The notes: generated by a model not told the origin, from the sequence alone. DNA of 64,000 bases from Ureibacillus aquaedulcis (GCF_030418165.1 NZ_JAUHTQ010000007.1:62001-126000); one strand, 5' to 3'; positions 18,296-29,189 are shown, counted from the stretch's first letter. Made by a program: numbers and translations.

Positions 18296-20740
18296 TTATT
18301 TAGTTAGCACTGTACTTTTAGGCAGTACAATGAATTCATTGTCCACATAGTCGATAACGACACTTTGACCTGTGCTGATTGTCCCTTTTAGAACTTCCTC
18401 GGATAGACGGTCCTCAACATGTTTTTGCAGAGAACGGCGTAATGGACGTGCACCATATTGCGGATCGTATCCTTCGTCGGCAATTTTCTCAAGCGCAGCT
18501 TCTGTAAGCTCCAGCTCGATGTTTTGCTCTCTTAGACGGTTTGTTAAAGATTTGGCCATCAATGCGATGATTTGTTTTAAATCATCTTTTTCAAGTGAAT
18601 GGAACACGATCATTTCATCGATTCGGTTTAAGAACTCCGGACGGAATGCCTTTTTCAACTCTTCAAGCATTGTGCCCTTCATATCTTTGTACTTCGACGA
18701 TGCTGTATTCGCTACACCAAATCCTAGGGATTTTTGGTATTTCAGTGCATCTGCCCCAACGTTTGAAGTCATGATTACGACTGTATTACGGAAATCTACA
18801 GTACGGCCTTTGGAATCTGTTAAACGGCCATCATCCAATACCTGCAGCAAAATATTGAACACATCTGGATGTGCTTTTTCGATTTCATCGAGTAATACAA
18901 CAGAGTATGGTTTGCGACGAACTTTTTCAGTTAATTGGCCGCCTTCATCAAACCCTACATATCCCGGTGGTGAACCCACTAAACGCGAAGTTGAGTGTTT
19001 TTCCATGTACTCGGACATATCGATACGAATCATTGCGTCCTCATCACCGAACATTACCTCAGCAAGTGCACGGGCAAGTTCTGTTTTACCAACCCCGGTT
19101 GGCCCCAGGAAGATGAATGAACCGATTGGGCGTTTTGGATCTTTTAGGCCAGCACGAGCACGGCGGATCGCACGGGAAATCGCTTCTACTGCTTCACCTT
19201 GACCAACTACGCGTTTGTGCAATTCCTCTTCAAGGTTAAGAAGTTTAGCTGATTCTTCTTGCGCGATTTTTGAAACAGGAATTCCAGTCCACATTGAAAC
19301 TACCATTGCGATGTCTTCAACAGTCACTTCAGACTCTTCTTTTCCTTGTTTCTCTTTCCACGTTTTCTTTGTTGACTCTAATTCATCTTTTATTTTTTGT
19401 TCCGTATCTCTTAATGCTGCCGCTTTTTCAAACTCTTGGCTTGAGACAGCCGCATTTTTCTCGGAGCGAACACCTTCCAATTTATCTTCTAACGCTTTTA
19501 GATTTGGTGGAACCGTGAATGAACGCAAGCGTACTTTTGAGCCTGCTTCGTCAATCAAGTCAATCGCTTTATCCGGTAGGAAACGATCGGAAATGTAGCG
19601 ATCCGATAATTTCGCTGCCGCTTCAACCGCTTCATCCGTAATTTTCACACGATGATGCGCCTCATATCGGTCACGTAAACCATTAATGATCTGGATTGTT
19701 TCATCAACAGATGGTTCATCTACTTGAATTGGTTGGAAACGACGCTCTAAAGCAGCATCTTTTTCAATGTATTTACGATACTCATCTAATGTTGTTGCAC
19801 CAATACATTGGAGTTCTCCACGAGCTAATGATGGTTTTAGGATGTTGGAAGCATCAATTGCTCCTTCTGCACCACCTGCACCGATTAATGTGTGAAGTTC
19901 GTCAATGAATAGAATAACATTACCAGCCTGGCGAATTTCATCCATCACTTTCTTCAAGCGATCTTCAAACTCACCACGGTATTTTGTTCCTGCAACAACT
20001 GTACCCATATCCAAAGTCATAACGCGTTTATCACGCAGAGTTTCAGGTACTTCATTGTTTACGATTTGCTGTGCTAATCCTTCTGCAATTGCCGTTTTAC
20101 CAACACCTGGCTCACCAATCAAGACAGGGTTGTTTTTTGTACGGCGTGAAAGCACCTCGATTACACGAGTAATTTCTTTACTGCGTCCAATTACAGGGTC
20201 TAAGGAACCTTCACGAGCAATCGCTGTTAGGTCACGAGCCAAGCCATCCAATGTTGGCGTGTTAACAGATTGAGTAGGGTTGCTCGCATTTTGAGCCGCA
20301 TCATTGTTCCCAAGCAATAAAAGAACTTGTTGGCGCGCCTTGTTTAAGCTTACACCCGCGTTTGCTAATACACGAGCTGCAACTCCTTCACCTTCACGGA
20401 TTAAAGCAAGTAAGATATGCTCTGTGCCGATATAGGCATGGCCAAGCTTTCTGGATTCGTCCACTGATAATTCAATGACTTTTTTCGCTCTTGGAGTATA
20501 GTGAACAATCGGACCAACATCCTTTGCACCTTTTCCAACCAGCTCTTCAATTCCAGATTCGATAATTTGTGGGCTCACATCGATTGCTTCCAAGGCTTTC
20601 GCTGCAATTCCACCGCCTTCGCGAATAAGGCCAAGTAAAATATGCTCTGTCCCAATGGACTCGTGTTTCCAGCGAATTGCTTCTTCTTGTGCTAATTGCA
20701 GTACTTTTTGTGCACGTTGAGTAAAACGGTTAAACATCAT
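18296..20740 (-). CDS. clpC: ATP-dependent unfoldase ClpC
   Basis: An 814-residue Hsp100 unfoldase that feeds ClpP and, with McsB-made phosphoarginine tags, degrades CtsR and damaged proteins. Two N-terminal Clp repeats (about 1-145), AAA+ module 1 with GEPGVGKT, a middle domain with a UVR-like stretch ([18 protein letters not shown]), and AAA+ module 2 with GPTGVGKT are present. A start at 20761 is in frame, but ATGATG at 20740 gives [20 protein letters not shown] as in the family and follows GGAGAGG. It overlaps the end of mcsB by 11 nt and is under CtsR control. Confidence 0.97.
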   Translation of the reverse strand: MMFNRFTQRAQKVLQLAQEEAIRWKHESIGTEHILLGLIREGGGIAAKALEAIDVSPQIIESGIEELVGKGAKDVGPIVHYTPRAKKVIELSVDESRKLGHAYIGTEHILLALIREGEGVAARVLANAGVSLNKARQQVLLLLGNNDAAQNASNPTQSVNTPTLDGLARDLTAIAREGSLDPVIGRSKEITRVIEVLSRRTKNNPVLIGEPGVGKTAIAEGLAQQIVNNEVPETLRDKRVMTLDMGTVVAGTKYRGEFEDRLKKVMDEIRQAGNVILFIDELHTLIGAGGAEGAIDASNILKPSLARGELQCIGATTLDEYRKYIEKDAALERRFQPIQVDEPSVDETIQIINGLRDRYEAHHRVKITDEAVEAAAKLSDRYISDRFLPDKAIDLIDEAGSKVRLRSFTVPPNLKALEDKLEGVRSEKNAAVSSQEFEKAAALRDTEQKIKDELESTKKTWKEKQGKEESEVTVEDIAMVVSMWTGIPVSKIAQEESAKLLNLEEELHKRVVGQGEAVEAISRAIRRARAGLKDPKRPIGSFIFLGPTGVGKTELARALAEVMFGDEDAMIRIDMSEYMEKHSTSRLVGSPPGYVGFDEGGQLTEKVRRKPYSVVLLDEIEKAHPDVFNILLQVLDDGRLTDSKGRTVDFRNTVVIMTSNVGADALKYQKSLGFGVANTASSKYKDMKGTMLEELKKAFRPEFLNRIDEMIVFHSLEKDDLKQIIALMAKSLTNRLREQNIELELTEAALEKIADEGYDPQYGARPLRRSLQKHVEDRLSEEVLKGTISTGQSVVIDYVDNEFIVLPKSTVLTK

Positions 20741-21830
20741 ATCTTTCCTCTCCTTTATCATTTAACTTGTGATTATTCAAATTTAGCTTTTCACGCAGCA
20801 GTTTTGCTCTATACATATCTCGTTCGCCGGCTTGAAGGGTTGTACCTGCATATTGCTGTACAAATCCCGGTTGAATTAGAATCATGCATTCATTCAAGAC
20901 ATTTAGCGGAACTTCTCTAATGATGCCCATATCCACTCCAAGCCGAACATTGGATAGACAAGCAGCAGCTTCTTCGCTCGTCATGATCCGCGCATATTTC
21001 AGCGTGCCTAACGAACGATTAAAGCGGTCTTCTAATATTATTCGAGAATTTTTTAATAATGCCTCCCGAGCACCGCGTTCGTTTTTGATAATTTGCAGCG
21101 CGACCTCTTGCAAATCCTTTAAAATCTCCTCTTCCGACTTGCCTAAAGTTACTTGATTGGAGATTTGATAAATATTTCCTAAATTTTCACTGCCTTCTCC
21201 GTATATACCCCTTACCACCATTCCTAATCGCGCAAGCATCTGGGTAACAATTTTTATCTGCTTAGACATCGTCAGGGCCGGTAAATGCATCATCACTGAT
21301 GCGCGGAGTCCTGTTCCAACATTCGTTGGGCAGCTTGTTAGGTAACCAAATGACTCATTAAATGCATAAGGTAAATGTTCTTCTAACTTGCTATCCAGTT
21401 TAAAGGCATTGGCATAGGTTTCTGCAAGCTGGAGCCCCGGTGCCAGGCACTGAATCCTTAGGTGATCTTCTTCGTTAACCATTATGCTTATTGTTTCATC
21501 ATTCGATAAATGAACGGAAGCAGATTTCTCCTTTTTGGCTAAAAGCGGACTGATCAAATGTTTTTCAACGAGCACTTGCCGTTGCAGAGCAGGCATTTCC
21601 TTTACGGTGAAATGTGAAAACTTTAGAGCATCACTCTCAATGGACTGTAATGCTTCCTCAATCATTCCATCAACTTGATGTGCCTCATTTTCTGTAAAGC
21701 TCAGAGGGAATCGATATCCCTTCAAGTTTCTGGCCAATCGAATGCGCGTACTCAAGACAATATCTGTCTCAAGTCCTTTTACATCCATCCAGCCTGGTGC
21801 CTCACTTTTCAAGAAATGTTCTAGATTCAT
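20730..21830 (-). CDS. mcsB: Protein-arginine kinase
   Basis: A 366-residue enzyme of the guanidino-kinase fold that phosphorylates arginines on CtsR and misfolded proteins and so marks them for ClpCP. The nucleotide-binding arginines are in [18 protein letters not shown], and the family signature is [18 protein letters not shown]. The allosteric phosphoarginine pocket region ([31 protein letters not shown]) is intact. It overlaps mcsA by 4 nt (ATGA), which suggests coupled translation with its activator. Confidence 0.97.
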   Translation of the reverse strand: MNLEHFLKSEAPGWMDVKGLETDIVLSTRIRLARNLKGYRFPLSFTENEAHQVDGMIEEALQSIESDALKFSHFTVKEMPALQRQVLVEKHLISPLLAKKEKSASVHLSNDETISIMVNEEDHLRIQCLAPGLQLAETYANAFKLDSKLEEHLPYAFNESFGYLTSCPTNVGTGLRASVMMHLPALTMSKQIKIVTQMLARLGMVVRGIYGEGSENLGNIYQISNQVTLGKSEEEILKDLQEVALQIIKNERGAREALLKNSRIILEDRFNRSLGTLKYARIMTSEEAAACLSNVRLGVDMGIIREVPLNVLNECMILIQPGFVQQYAGTTLQAGERDMYRAKLLREKLNLNNHKLNDKGEERYDV

Positions 21831-22381
21831 GGCGCATCCACACCCCCACGTTCCAGCTTACGCTCCATCTCCCGAATCTCGTCACGCAATTCTGCGGCAT
21901 CTTCAAATCGTTCCTCATGAATGGCTAGTTGCAGTTGTTCACGAGTAGACTCGATTTGCTTTTTGATCCACTCGTTATTAGATTTCAGTTTACCGGGGGC
22001 TTTCCCACTATGTGTTGTCCCTGCTTGTATTTTTGAGAGAACTAGTGGCAGTTGTTTTCCAAAGGTTTCATAACATTGTGGACAGCCAAGTTTCCCTTCA
22101 TTCAAGAATTTACGAAACGTGAATCCACAAGTCGGACATTCAGCACTTTTTTTAGTTGTTGATGGTGCCTTTTCCTGTGTCCCGCTATTCCAAACGGGTA
22201 ATCCAAATAAGTTAGAAACAAGTTGATGAATGGGAATCTGTTCTTCTTTATGAAAATCTAAATTAAAAGGATGAAAATTTTGTGCACATACCTCACAGTA
22301 ATGTTTTTCGCTTTTTTGGCCATTAACTACTTGTGTAACTGTTACGGTTGCTTGCCGCTCTTGACAGTGTTCACAAATCAT
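21827..22381 (-). CDS. mcsA: McsB activator McsA (zinc, UVR-motif protein)
   Basis: A 184-residue adaptor that stimulates McsB kinase and binds CtsR. Four CxxC pairs are seen: CEHC, CEVC, CPTC and CPQC, which should make zinc-binding modules; the C-terminal UVR domain reads EERFEDAAELRDEIREMERK. Typical length and order in the ctsR operon. The ATG at 22381 follows AAGGGGTGAGGTC. The gene is expected to be heat-inducible through CtsR. Confidence 0.95.
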   Translation of the reverse strand: MICEHCQERQATVTVTQVVNGQKSEKHYCEVCAQNFHPFNLDFHKEEQIPIHQLVSNLFGLPVWNSGTQEKAPSTTKKSAECPTCGFTFRKFLNEGKLGCPQCYETFGKQLPLVLSKIQAGTTHSGKAPGKLKSNNEWIKKQIESTREQLQLAIHEERFEDAAELRDEIREMERKLERGGVDAP

Positions 22382-22453
22382 GACCTCACCCCTTTTTTAA
22401 AAATGTATTAATAAATATAAAATTATCGTGAGCTTTAAAGGTAAGCTCTGTAG

Positions 22454-22918
22454 TTATTTATCATATTTCAATGTGGTTAGCATCGAATTTAGTATATAGG
22501 CCCTTAACTCATCTCTTATCGGTAATTCTAATCGGAGTGTGGACCTATCGATTGCAGCAAGCATCAGTTTCGCTTCACGTTTTGAAATAACTTGTTCATC
22601 GATTAAACGATAAATAATATCTTCTGCCATTGCCTGTGTTGCACCCTGGTGAATTTGACTAATCATATCCTCTAGCAAATCAAGTTTTGAGTGTGCTTTA
22701 ACACGCAAGATCCGGATATATCCACCGCCTCCCCGCTTACTTTCAACAAGATAACCTCTTTCAACAGTGAACCTTGTATTGATTACATAATTGATTTGGG
22801 AAGGGACGCACTGGAACTTATCTGCCAACTCACTTCGTTTGATTTCAATATGTCCTTGACCACCTAATTCGATAACTTGTTTCAAATAACCTTCAATGAT
22901 GTCCGATATATTTTTCAT
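22454..22918 (-). CDS. ctsR: Class III heat-shock repressor CtsR
   Basis: A 154-residue dimeric winged-helix repressor of clp genes. The DNA-binding part is RSELADKFQCVPSQINYVIN and the heat-sensing glycine-rich wing is KRGGGGYIRI, both diagnostic. The C-terminal part (EQVISKREAKLMLAAIDRST) is the dimer/arginine-phosphorylation region. It is first in the ctsR-mcsA-mcsB-clpC unit and has its own operator on the promoter, so it is autoregulated. Confidence 0.97.
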   Translation of the reverse strand: MKNISDIIEGYLKQVIELGGQGHIEIKRSELADKFQCVPSQINYVINTRFTVERGYLVESKRGGGGYIRILRVKAHSKLDLLEDMISQIHQGATQAMAEDIIYRLIDEQVISKREAKLMLAAIDRSTLRLELPIRDELRAYILNSMLTTLKYDK

Positions 22919-22948
22919 TTTTATTCCTCACCCCAATCGCTTACTGAC

Positions 22949-22965
22949 TTTGACTATCTTTGACT
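22949..22965 (-). promoter_or_regulatory. CtsR operator
   Basis: Minus strand AGTCAAA-gat-AGTCAAA is a perfect direct heptad repeat with 3-nt spacing, matching the known CtsR consensus (RGTCAAA NAN RGTCAAA). It begins just downstream of the -10 box, over the expected transcription start. Confidence 0.95.
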
Positions 22966-22967
22966 AT

Positions 22968-22996
22968 ATTATATAAACATCAAACCCAAATTGCAA
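22968..22996 (-). promoter_or_regulatory. sigma-A promoter of the ctsR operon
   Basis: TTGCAA (22996-22991), a 17-nt spacer and TATAAT (22973-22968) on the minus strand, placed directly upstream of the CtsR operator. Confidence 0.85.
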
Positions 22997-23024
22997 ATCA
23001 AATGCCCAGGTTAATTTTAAATAA

Positions 23025-23062
23025 AAAGAGGCAGCCTCACTTTAAATTGAGACCACCTCTTT
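23025..23062 (-). terminator. Terminator between the DUF4870 gene and ctsR
   Basis: AAAGAGG..CTCA/TGAG..CCTCTTT stem with a short inner loop and T-runs on both sides, so it may work in both directions. On the minus strand it insulates the ctsR promoter from the gene upstream. Confidence 0.75.
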
Positions 23063-23187
23063 TACATACCCATTAAAAAAACTTTGTATTAAGAAATAGC
23101 CCAAAAAGCATGAAATAATTACTTTTGGTTCATTTCTTAGTATGATGTTACTTTACTTAATCTAAACCCTAATTTTTTACAAATTCC

Positions 23188-23493
23188 TTATACCCATCGA
23201 CCAACGATCGGATAATTCCATTTTTCATTGACTAAAGCCTTTACAATACCGATAATTGGCACAACAACTGTCATAATCGCGAAAACAATCAAGAACGGAA
23301 TACCAATTAAAAATGCGCTAAAGAAGCTTGAAATTACAATTAATACCCACATCACGGCTTGGAACAATAACGCTTGAATCGATAGCCGTTTAATTTCCTC
23401 TTCACTACTTAATAAAAAGAACAAAATTGGTACTAGAACGGGTAGAAAAAATGCACTTGCATGAATAATTACCTTTCCCCATTTCGTTTCCAT
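23188..23493 (-). CDS. DUF4870-type small membrane protein
   Basis: A 101-residue protein with three hydrophobic segments (about 9-28, 38-60 and 62-87) separated by SSEEEIKRLSIQALLFQAVM and ending in NEKWNYPIVGRWV. The layout, with a charged first loop followed by an F/Q-rich helix and a final NGE.W.YP-like tail, is that of the DUF4870 (Tic20-like) family, whose role is unknown. It has its own terminator downstream. The family call rests on pattern memory rather than an alignment. Confidence 0.65.
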   Translation of the reverse strand: METKWGKVIIHASAFFLPVLVPILFFLLSSEEEIKRLSIQALLFQAVMWVLIVISSFFSAFLIGIPFLIVFAIMTVVVPIIGIVKALVNEKWNYPIVGRWV

Positions 23494-23610
23494 CTATCTA
23501 TCAACCTTTCTTTTAACATACTATTTTTTTGTATAATACGTTTACGGTTAAAACCAAAAATGGTTTCAAATTTCCCTTTTTAGTTCAATTAAATGAAGGC
23601 AAAAGAAAAA

Positions 23611-23629
23611 CCCGTACTAAAATGACGGG
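23611..23629 (-). terminator. Terminator after the 75-residue membrane protein gene
   Basis: CCCGT and ACGGG enclose a 9-nt loop and are followed by TTTTTCTTTT on the minus strand (23610-23601). Confidence 0.65.
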
Positions 23630-23634
23630 CTTAA

Positions 23635-23865
23635 TTACTTAAAAGATTTTTTCTTCGGTTCCACTGGCTTCGGATCGGGCTTTTCTTCATTGTCATGCGG
23701 GAATAGAATATAAGCAATGAAGCCTGAGAAAATAGTGGCAATAACTACGAGCAATACACCATCCCTTGTTGAAACCTCCGGAAAATAATTTCTTAACATT
23801 AATATCGCTCCCACAGCTACTATCACCATTGAGGGAATAACAAATTTAAATCTGCGTTTCTCCAT
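23635..23865 (-). CDS. Small two-span membrane protein of unknown function
   Basis: A 76-residue protein: basic start MEKRRFKF, a membrane segment (VIPSMVIVAVGAILML), a short polar loop with NYFPEVSTRDG, a second segment (VLLVVIATIFSGFIAYILF) and a charged proline-lysine tail (DPKPVEPKKKSF). I recognise no family. It is a single-gene unit with its own terminator, between the DUF4870 gene and the divergent hemAT. The gap 23866-24097 is very AT-rich; no clear promoter could be fixed. Confidence 0.6.
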   Translation of the reverse strand: MEKRRFKFVIPSMVIVAVGAILMLRNYFPEVSTRDGVLLVVIATIFSGFIAYILFPHDNEEKPDPKPVEPKKKSFK

Positions 23866-24097
23866 TCTTTAACTTCCTTTACTTTATATTAATCTATTTT
23901 CACAGTATTCTTTCCTTGTTATCTGAACACCTCGTATTTTACAGGGGTTAAACCTAAAATACAAATTGAGGTAGACGGAATAATTGCAGCATCCTATTTT
24001 CTAAAGTAGTCTCACATCTTTTTTGACATATATATATATGTTTAATGTATCATATATGTAAAATAGTATTCCATATAATAGTAGAACGGAGAATATA

Positions 24098-25408
24098 ATG
24101 TCCATTTTCAAAAAAAGCCCACAAAGGCGAAATATGCAGTATTTCGAAATAGAAAAATACATAGATGATGTTCAATTAAATTTATCGAATCACCCAGTGT
24201 TGCAAAATCAAATTCAGCTAATCAATTTAACAAAGGAAGACTTGGCGATATTAAAACAGTTGAAGCCATTAACGGAACAATTTATTCCTGAAATGGTCAA
24301 TCAATTTTATGATGTCCTGATGAAGAGCCATCACCTAATGGGCATTATTAATCAGCATTCGAAAATTGAACGACTAAAGGCTACGTTGACAAGACATTTA
24401 TCCGAAATTTTCGAAAGCAAGATCAACGATGATTATATTAAACAGAGAAATACAATCGCAGCCACTCATGTCCGCATTGGTTTGGAGTCGGAGTGGTATT
24501 TAAGCTCGTTCCAATCCTTAACAACCGCATTTAATCATTATATTAATGAGCTGGATATTTCAAAAAGCGATTCACTAAAGGCCATCAATGCTTTCTCTAA
24601 AATTATTAATCTTGAACAACAGCTAGTTATCCAGGCCTACGAAGCTGAACAGCAACGCATTCGTATGGAAGATGAAGCAGTCAAAAATGCAATCACTTCC
24701 ACGGTTCAAAATACTGCAGAGGAATTGAACGCGATTAGTCAAGAAACGACTGCCTCTTTATACGGGATTTCTTCTCAATCCGGAAATATTGCATCTGCCA
24801 CAAAACAAGGATTGGATTTTGTAGCTGATACAGAAGATAAATCAAAGCTCGGAAAAACTCAATTGGAGACCCAAACTCAATTAATGCACGTCATCCTGGA
24901 AAGTGTGAATATGCTCGAAAATTCTATGGGCAACTTGCGTATATCTTCCCAAAAAATTTCCGAAATTGTCGCACTCGTTACCGGTATTGCGGATCAAACA
25001 AATTTATTGGCATTGAATGCATCAATCGAAGCAGCACGTGCCGGAGAGCATGGGAAGGGCTTTGCGGTAGTGGCAGAGGAAGTACGTAAATTAGCCGAAG
25101 AAACGAAAAGTGCAGTTCAAAACGTCTCTCATTTAATCCATGAAACAGAGTCAAATATTGAAAGTATGACTGCCTCGGTCAATAACGTAGATATGCAAGT
25201 ACAGAGAAGTGTACAAACGCAAAAGAGTTTGGAAGAATCCTTTAACTCTATTGCAAAAGCAGTCTCCGGCATCAAGGAACAATATACCAGTACATCAACA
25301 GACATCACAGAAATCTCCAAATTGATAACTGAATTAACGGATAGCGCCTCACAAGTATCATCTTCTTCAGACTCATTGCTTCATGTCATTCATGAGTTAA
25401 CTGAATAG
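24098..25408 (+). CDS. hemAT: Globin-coupled chemotaxis transducer HemAT
   Basis: A 436-residue soluble aerotaxis receptor. Residues about 15-185 form the heme-binding protoglobin domain: proximal His124 in [18 protein letters not shown] and Tyr71 in VNQFYDVL correspond to the known proximal His and distal Tyr of Bacillus HemAT. Residues about 215-436 are a methyl-accepting signalling domain with the conserved hairpin tip ([20 protein letters not shown] and [20 protein letters not shown]). There are no membrane segments. It should bind oxygen and signal to CheA. It is monocistronic with a strong downstream terminator. Confidence 0.94.
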   Translation: MSIFKKSPQRRNMQYFEIEKYIDDVQLNLSNHPVLQNQIQLINLTKEDLAILKQLKPLTEQFIPEMVNQFYDVLMKSHHLMGIINQHSKIERLKATLTRHLSEIFESKINDDYIKQRNTIAATHVRIGLESEWYLSSFQSLTTAFNHYINELDISKSDSLKAINAFSKIINLEQQLVIQAYEAEQQRIRMEDEAVKNAITSTVQNTAEELNAISQETTASLYGISSQSGNIASATKQGLDFVADTEDKSKLGKTQLETQTQLMHVILESVNMLENSMGNLRISSQKISEIVALVTGIADQTNLLALNASIEAARAGEHGKGFAVVAEEVRKLAEETKSAVQNVSHLIHETESNIESMTASVNNVDMQVQRSVQTQKSLEESFNSIAKAVSGIKEQYTSTSTDITEISKLITELTDSASQVSSSSDSLLHVIHELTE

Positions 25409-25443
25409 AAACTTTCTAAGCCAGAATAAAAAACCAATTAAAA

Positions 25444-25490
25444 AGAACCTTCTTTATTTCAAAACGAAATCTAGGAAGGTTCTCTCTTTT
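25444..25490 (+). terminator. Terminator between hemAT and the thioesterase gene
   Basis: AGAACCTTC...GAAGGTTCT with an inner TTTC/GAAA stem, followed by CTCTTTT. It lies between converging genes and probably serves both. Confidence 0.85.
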
Positions 25491-25995
25491 ATTCGAGGTT
25501 TTCTAATAGTCTCCTACGTACCTGTGTACTTTCCCTTTTGGCTCTACGCAATTCCCTTCGTGTTGACCCGGTTTCAAAAAGCTGACGCTCCCGCTCTGTT
25601 TCAGGATAGACTTTTGGCACTTCAATCGGCCTTCCGGATTCATCAACGGCCACCATTGTCACAAATGATTCCGTAGTAAGTTTTAGTTCACCCGTCTTAA
25701 TGTTGCGCGCCATCACACGGACGTAGACCTCCATTGAAGAGTGGCCCGTCGATGTAACTAGGGCCTCTAATTCCAGGATATCCCCTTCGTAAGCAGGAGA
25801 TATGAAATCAACGGAATCAAATGAAGCAGTAACTACCTCTGATTTGGCATGCTTCATAGAGGTAACAGCTGCAATCTCATCAATATAAGCTAATACTTTT
25901 CCGCCGAAAATGGAGTGATGGTGATTGGTATCCGGCGGTAATACAAGGTGTGTCTGAAAAGAACGAGAATAACTTATCGGCACTGCATTTGTCAT
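25489..25995 (-). CDS. Hotdog-fold acyl-CoA thioesterase (YkhA-like)
   Basis: A 168-residue single-hotdog thioesterase of the YkhA/YciA acyl-CoA hydrolase group. Evidence: LPPDTNHHHSIFGGKVLAYI with the conserved N..G(G)..L helix, the general acid-base Asp in FGGKVLAYIDEIAAVTS, and FDSVDFISPAYEGDILELEA, the strand pattern of the family. The tail after residue 130 is highly charged (RRELRRAKRESTQVRRRL). It hydrolyses acyl-CoA esters; the preferred chain length cannot be read from sequence. Monocistronic, convergent with hemAT. Confidence 0.88.
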   Translation of the reverse strand: MTNAVPISYSRSFQTHLVLPPDTNHHHSIFGGKVLAYIDEIAAVTSMKHAKSEVVTASFDSVDFISPAYEGDILELEALVTSTGHSSMEVYVRVMARNIKTGELKLTTESFVTMVAVDESGRPIEVPKVYPETERERQLFETGSTRRELRRAKRESTQVRRRLLENLE

Positions 25996-26084
25996 TTAGA
26001 TCCTCCACTACTTCCCTGGTGATACGAAAATTATAATATCTGACTTAAAGCTATTGTATCACTGTTATGTAGTTCTCACTCTTA

Positions 26085-27056
26085 TTAATTAAAAAAATCG
26101 AATACATCTGAAATTCCCGATGGAAAAAAGGGACCAATATCAAAAACAAATTCCACAAGATCAAACAGTCCAACTATATTGGTTAGCGAAGTAATATCAA
26201 TTAGATCTTGAACTTTAAGTACATCTTGGACAACTTTTTGAATTGCCACAATTAACGTATAGTCCTTTGCATTTCTGAAAATCTTCTCTTTCATCAAATG
26301 ATTATATAAAGAAATGATATCATCCATTTTCGACTCATCCGTTGCGGCTAAAGCCAGTACCCCCAAGTATGGATAATGGAGTTTTTTAACTTTTACTCCC
26401 CGTTCTATTAGTTCCTCCCTTAGCTTCACCACATACTCCAGCAATAACTTATTATAATTTGAACTATAGAGCGTCAAGATTTGAGCCAACGCTTGAAGGT
26501 GGTTGCCCATTGTAAGGTGGTTTTTCCTCAAGGTGCTATAGTAAAGCATAATGGTATCCGCTTGATTCTTTGGCTGCTCATTCGGATTCCTAGTTAAAAA
26601 AACAACATAGGGAAGATCTTCTTTGGTTGTTAAGATGCGTTGATTACGGTTCATTTCATCAAACAAGCTTCTCGCTCTTTGTGCATGTTCTAAATCATTT
26701 TGTTGTAAAAACAGTGCACCGATTATACGATGTGCCGACTTTTTGAACTTAACCGTTCCTAATGTGGCATCATTCGCTATAATTCTTTGAACCTCCTTGT
26801 TCATATCCTCCTGTCCAAGGAGATGATAGGCAAGTTTATAACTTGTTTTGGATTCTAATTGTACCGGCAAAGCTTTTTCTCCATTGCTTTGAATCTGTTC
26901 CAGTACTTTTTCCAAAGCAACACCACTGAATTGCCGTTTAGCCAATGTATATTTACATGCCAGTGAAAGCATTAACTGGAGATCATGGCCACCGGTGTAA
27001 TTAAAGATTCGGTTATAATTATCCAGGAATTTCTCTATAAATTGTTCATCGTTCAT
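26085..27056 (-). CDS. DUF4003 family protein
   Basis: A 323-residue all-helical cytoplasmic protein starting MNDEQFIEKFLDNYNRIFNY. Blocks such as HDLQLMLSLACKYTLAKRQF, KTSYKLAYHLLG and ALAQILTLYSSNYNKLL are like the DUF4003 family of Bacillales, whose function is unknown. The ATG at 27056 is 8 nt from AAGGGAG; an in-frame GTG three codons upstream overlaps that site. It stands alone, with no sign of a partner, between the DUF779 gene and the thioesterase gene. Family call moderately sure. Confidence 0.65.
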   Translation of the reverse strand: MNDEQFIEKFLDNYNRIFNYTGGHDLQLMLSLACKYTLAKRQFSGVALEKVLEQIQSNGEKALPVQLESKTSYKLAYHLLGQEDMNKEVQRIIANDATLGTVKFKKSAHRIIGALFLQQNDLEHAQRARSLFDEMNRNQRILTTKEDLPYVVFLTRNPNEQPKNQADTIMLYYSTLRKNHLTMGNHLQALAQILTLYSSNYNKLLLEYVVKLREELIERGVKVKKLHYPYLGVLALAATDESKMDDIISLYNHLMKEKIFRNAKDYTLIVAIQKVVQDVLKVQDLIDITSLTNIVGLFDLVEFVFDIGPFFPSGISDVFDFFN

Positions 27057-27108
27057 AAAATTCACTCCCTTAGTTTTCTACGCTCTCCGGAGTAAATAGT
27101 TTCAAAAA

Positions 27109-27147
27109 GAAAAGCCTTTCGCCAGAATACCTGGCAAAAAGCTTTTC
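27109..27147 (-). terminator. Terminator after the DUF779 gene
   Basis: GAAAAGC..TTTTGCCAG pairs with CTGGCGAAAG..GCTTTTC around a short loop, followed by TTTTTG on the minus strand. Confidence 0.85.
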
Positions 27148-27240
27148 ACTGTACCTGAAGATTCGATTATTCAGTCGCTATCTAAGCTAATGGTAGACTG
27201 CTTCCGTTTTCAACTACCTCATAAAGCTGCCATCCTTCAG

Positions 27241-27594
27241 CTAGCTTAAGGATGCTAGTTCTTCATGGGTAAATGCTCGGGAGCGCGTAAGGAAACGCTT
27301 GCCTTCCACTCCCTCTAACGAAAACATTCCCCCACGGCCTTCTACTACATCAATAATTAGCTGTGTATGCTTCCAGTACTCAAACTGGCTTTTGTGCATA
27401 TAGAACTTAGCACCGCCGATTTCACCAAGTAAGAAATCTGCATTCCCAAGGATTAAGTCTCCCTCTGGGTAACACATAGGCGAAGATCCATCACAACAGC
27501 CACCAGATTGATGAAACATAATCGGGCCGTGTTTCTCCTTTAACCTATCGATCAACTCAAGCGCGTCATTAGTAGCAGTTACACGTTCAACCAC
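27241..27594 (-). CDS. DUF779 protein, partner of aldehyde dehydrogenase
   Basis: A 117-residue DUF779 protein. The cysteine cluster FHQSGGCCDGSSPMCYPEG is the family hallmark and suggests metal binding, and KFYMHKSQFEYWKHTQLIID is the second conserved block. Start GTG at 27594, 6 nt from GGGGG; the overlapping ATG is out of frame. It follows the aldehyde dehydrogenase gene by 23 bp. DUF779 genes are commonly found next to aldehyde or alcohol dehydrogenases, so an accessory role is likely, but the biochemical function is not known. Confidence 0.88.
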   Translation of the reverse strand: MVERVTATNDALELIDRLKEKHGPIMFHQSGGCCDGSSPMCYPEGDLILGNADFLLGEIGGAKFYMHKSQFEYWKHTQLIIDVVEGRGGMFSLEGVEGKRFLTRSRAFTHEELASLS

Positions 27595-27617
27595 ATGATT
27601 CCCCCTATACTAACTTA

Positions 27618-29153
27618 TTAGAAGAATCCAAGTTTGCTAGGATTGTAGCTTACAAGCAGGTTTTTCGTTTGTTGATAGTGTTCCAGCATCATTTTGTGAT
27701 TTTCACGTCCTACACCAGACATCTTGTATCCACCAAATGCTGCATGTGCCGGGTATGCGTGGTAGCAGTTCGTCCATACACGTCCAGCCTCAATCCCGCG
27801 ACCAAAGCGGTAAGCCGTGTTCATGTCACGTGTCCAAACGCCCGCACCTAATCCGTAAAGTGTATCATTGGCAATTTCCAATGCTTCTTCTTTTGTTTTG
27901 AATGTTGTTACCGCCAGTACCGGACCAAAGATCTCTTCTTGGAAGATCCGCATGCTGTTGTCACCTTTAAATACAGTTGGCTGAATATAATAACCATCCG
28001 AAAGGTCACCTTCTAAAGCATTACGGTCCCCACCAGCCAGTACCTCTGCTCCTTCTTGTTTACCAATATCTAGATAAGACAGGATCTTCTCCATTTGCTC
28101 CGAAGAAACTTGTGCCCCCATCATTGTAGTAGGATCTAGTGGATTTCCAGTTTTAATCGCTTCTACACGCTTTAATGCACGCTCCATAAATCGATCGTAA
28201 ATCGATTCTTGAATTAATGCACGTGATGGGCAAGTACATACTTCTCCTTGATTAAGAGCAAATAATACAAAGCCTTCAATTGCTTTATCCAAAAACTCAT
28301 CGTCTGCATCCATCACATCTTCAAAGAAGATATTTGGTGATTTCCCACCTAATTCAAGTGTTACAGGGATAATATTTTGGGATGCATATTGCATAATTAA
28401 GCGACCCGTTGTTGTTTCACCTGTAAAGGCAATTTTGCCGATGCGTGGATTGGAAGCAAGCGGTTTTCCAGCCTCTAAACCAAACCCATTTACAATATTA
28501 AGTACACCTGGTGGCAGTAAATCTTCAATCAACTCCATAAGTACCATAATGGAAGTTGGTGTTTGCTCTGCCGGCTTTAACACAACACAGTTTCCAGCTG
28601 CCAGTGCTGGCGCTAGTTTCCACACTGCCATCAGTAAAGGGAAATTCCAAGGAATGATTTGTCCCACTACACCGATCGGCTCGTGGAAATGGTAGGCAAC
28701 CGTGTCATTATCAATTTGGCTGAGTCCACCTTCTTGTGCGCGGATTGCTCCTGCAAAATATCGGAAGTGATCAATAGCAAGTGGTAAGTCAGCATTTAAG
28801 GTTTCGCGAACCGCTTTCCCATTTTCCCAAGTTTCAGCAACTGCTAACTTCTCCAAATTTTCTTCGATTCGATCAGCAATTTTATTTAAAATGATGGCAC
28901 GTTCTGCAACAGATGTTTTACCCCAAGCCTCTTTTGCTTCATGTGCGGCGTCCAAAGCCAATTCAATATCTTCTTCAGTTGAACGAGCAACTTCTGTAAA
29001 TACCTTTCCAGTAACAGGTGTCACATTTTCAAAGTATTGACCTCTAACAGGTGGTGTCCATTTACCGCCAATATAATTGTCATACTTATCTTTGAAATTA
29101 ATTACTGCGCCTTCTGTGTTTGGAAATGCATAAGCCATAGTTAATACTGACAT
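27618..29153 (-). CDS. NAD-dependent aldehyde dehydrogenase (acetaldehyde dehydrogenase type, ExaC/AcoD-like)
   Basis: A 511-residue aldehyde dehydrogenase that oxidises aldehydes to acids. The general-base Glu is in [16 protein letters not shown], the catalytic Cys in [14 protein letters not shown], and the NAD-binding loop in [20 protein letters not shown]. The start [15 protein letters not shown] and the partner DUF779 gene are typical of the ExaC/AcoD group linked to ethanol or acetoin use. The ATG at 29153 is 9 nt from AAGGGGAG. Two long inverted repeats upstream (29190-29228, 29237-29264) are candidate operators. The substrate is inferred from family only. Confidence 0.9.
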   Translation of the reverse strand: MSVLTMAYAFPNTEGAVINFKDKYDNYIGGKWTPPVRGQYFENVTPVTGKVFTEVARSTEEDIELALDAAHEAKEAWGKTSVAERAIILNKIADRIEENLEKLAVAETWENGKAVRETLNADLPLAIDHFRYFAGAIRAQEGGLSQIDNDTVAYHFHEPIGVVGQIIPWNFPLLMAVWKLAPALAAGNCVVLKPAEQTPTSIMVLMELIEDLLPPGVLNIVNGFGLEAGKPLASNPRIGKIAFTGETTTGRLIMQYASQNIIPVTLELGGKSPNIFFEDVMDADDEFLDKAIEGFVLFALNQGEVCTCPSRALIQESIYDRFMERALKRVEAIKTGNPLDPTTMMGAQVSSEQMEKILSYLDIGKQEGAEVLAGGDRNALEGDLSDGYYIQPTVFKGDNSMRIFQEEIFGPVLAVTTFKTKEEALEIANDTLYGLGAGVWTRDMNTAYRFGRGIEAGRVWTNCYHAYPAHAAFGGYKMSGVGRENHKMMLEHYQQTKNLLVSYNPSKLGFF

Positions 29154-29189
29154 AATGATAGTCTCCCCTTTTCAACTATTAATCTTCCA

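Noticed and set aside
18372-19202. Long open frame on the plus strand, antisense to clpC
   Set aside because: It mirrors the codon pattern of clpC, has no ribosome site and codes for a low-complexity Ser/Arg-rich sequence; an artefact of the opposite strand.
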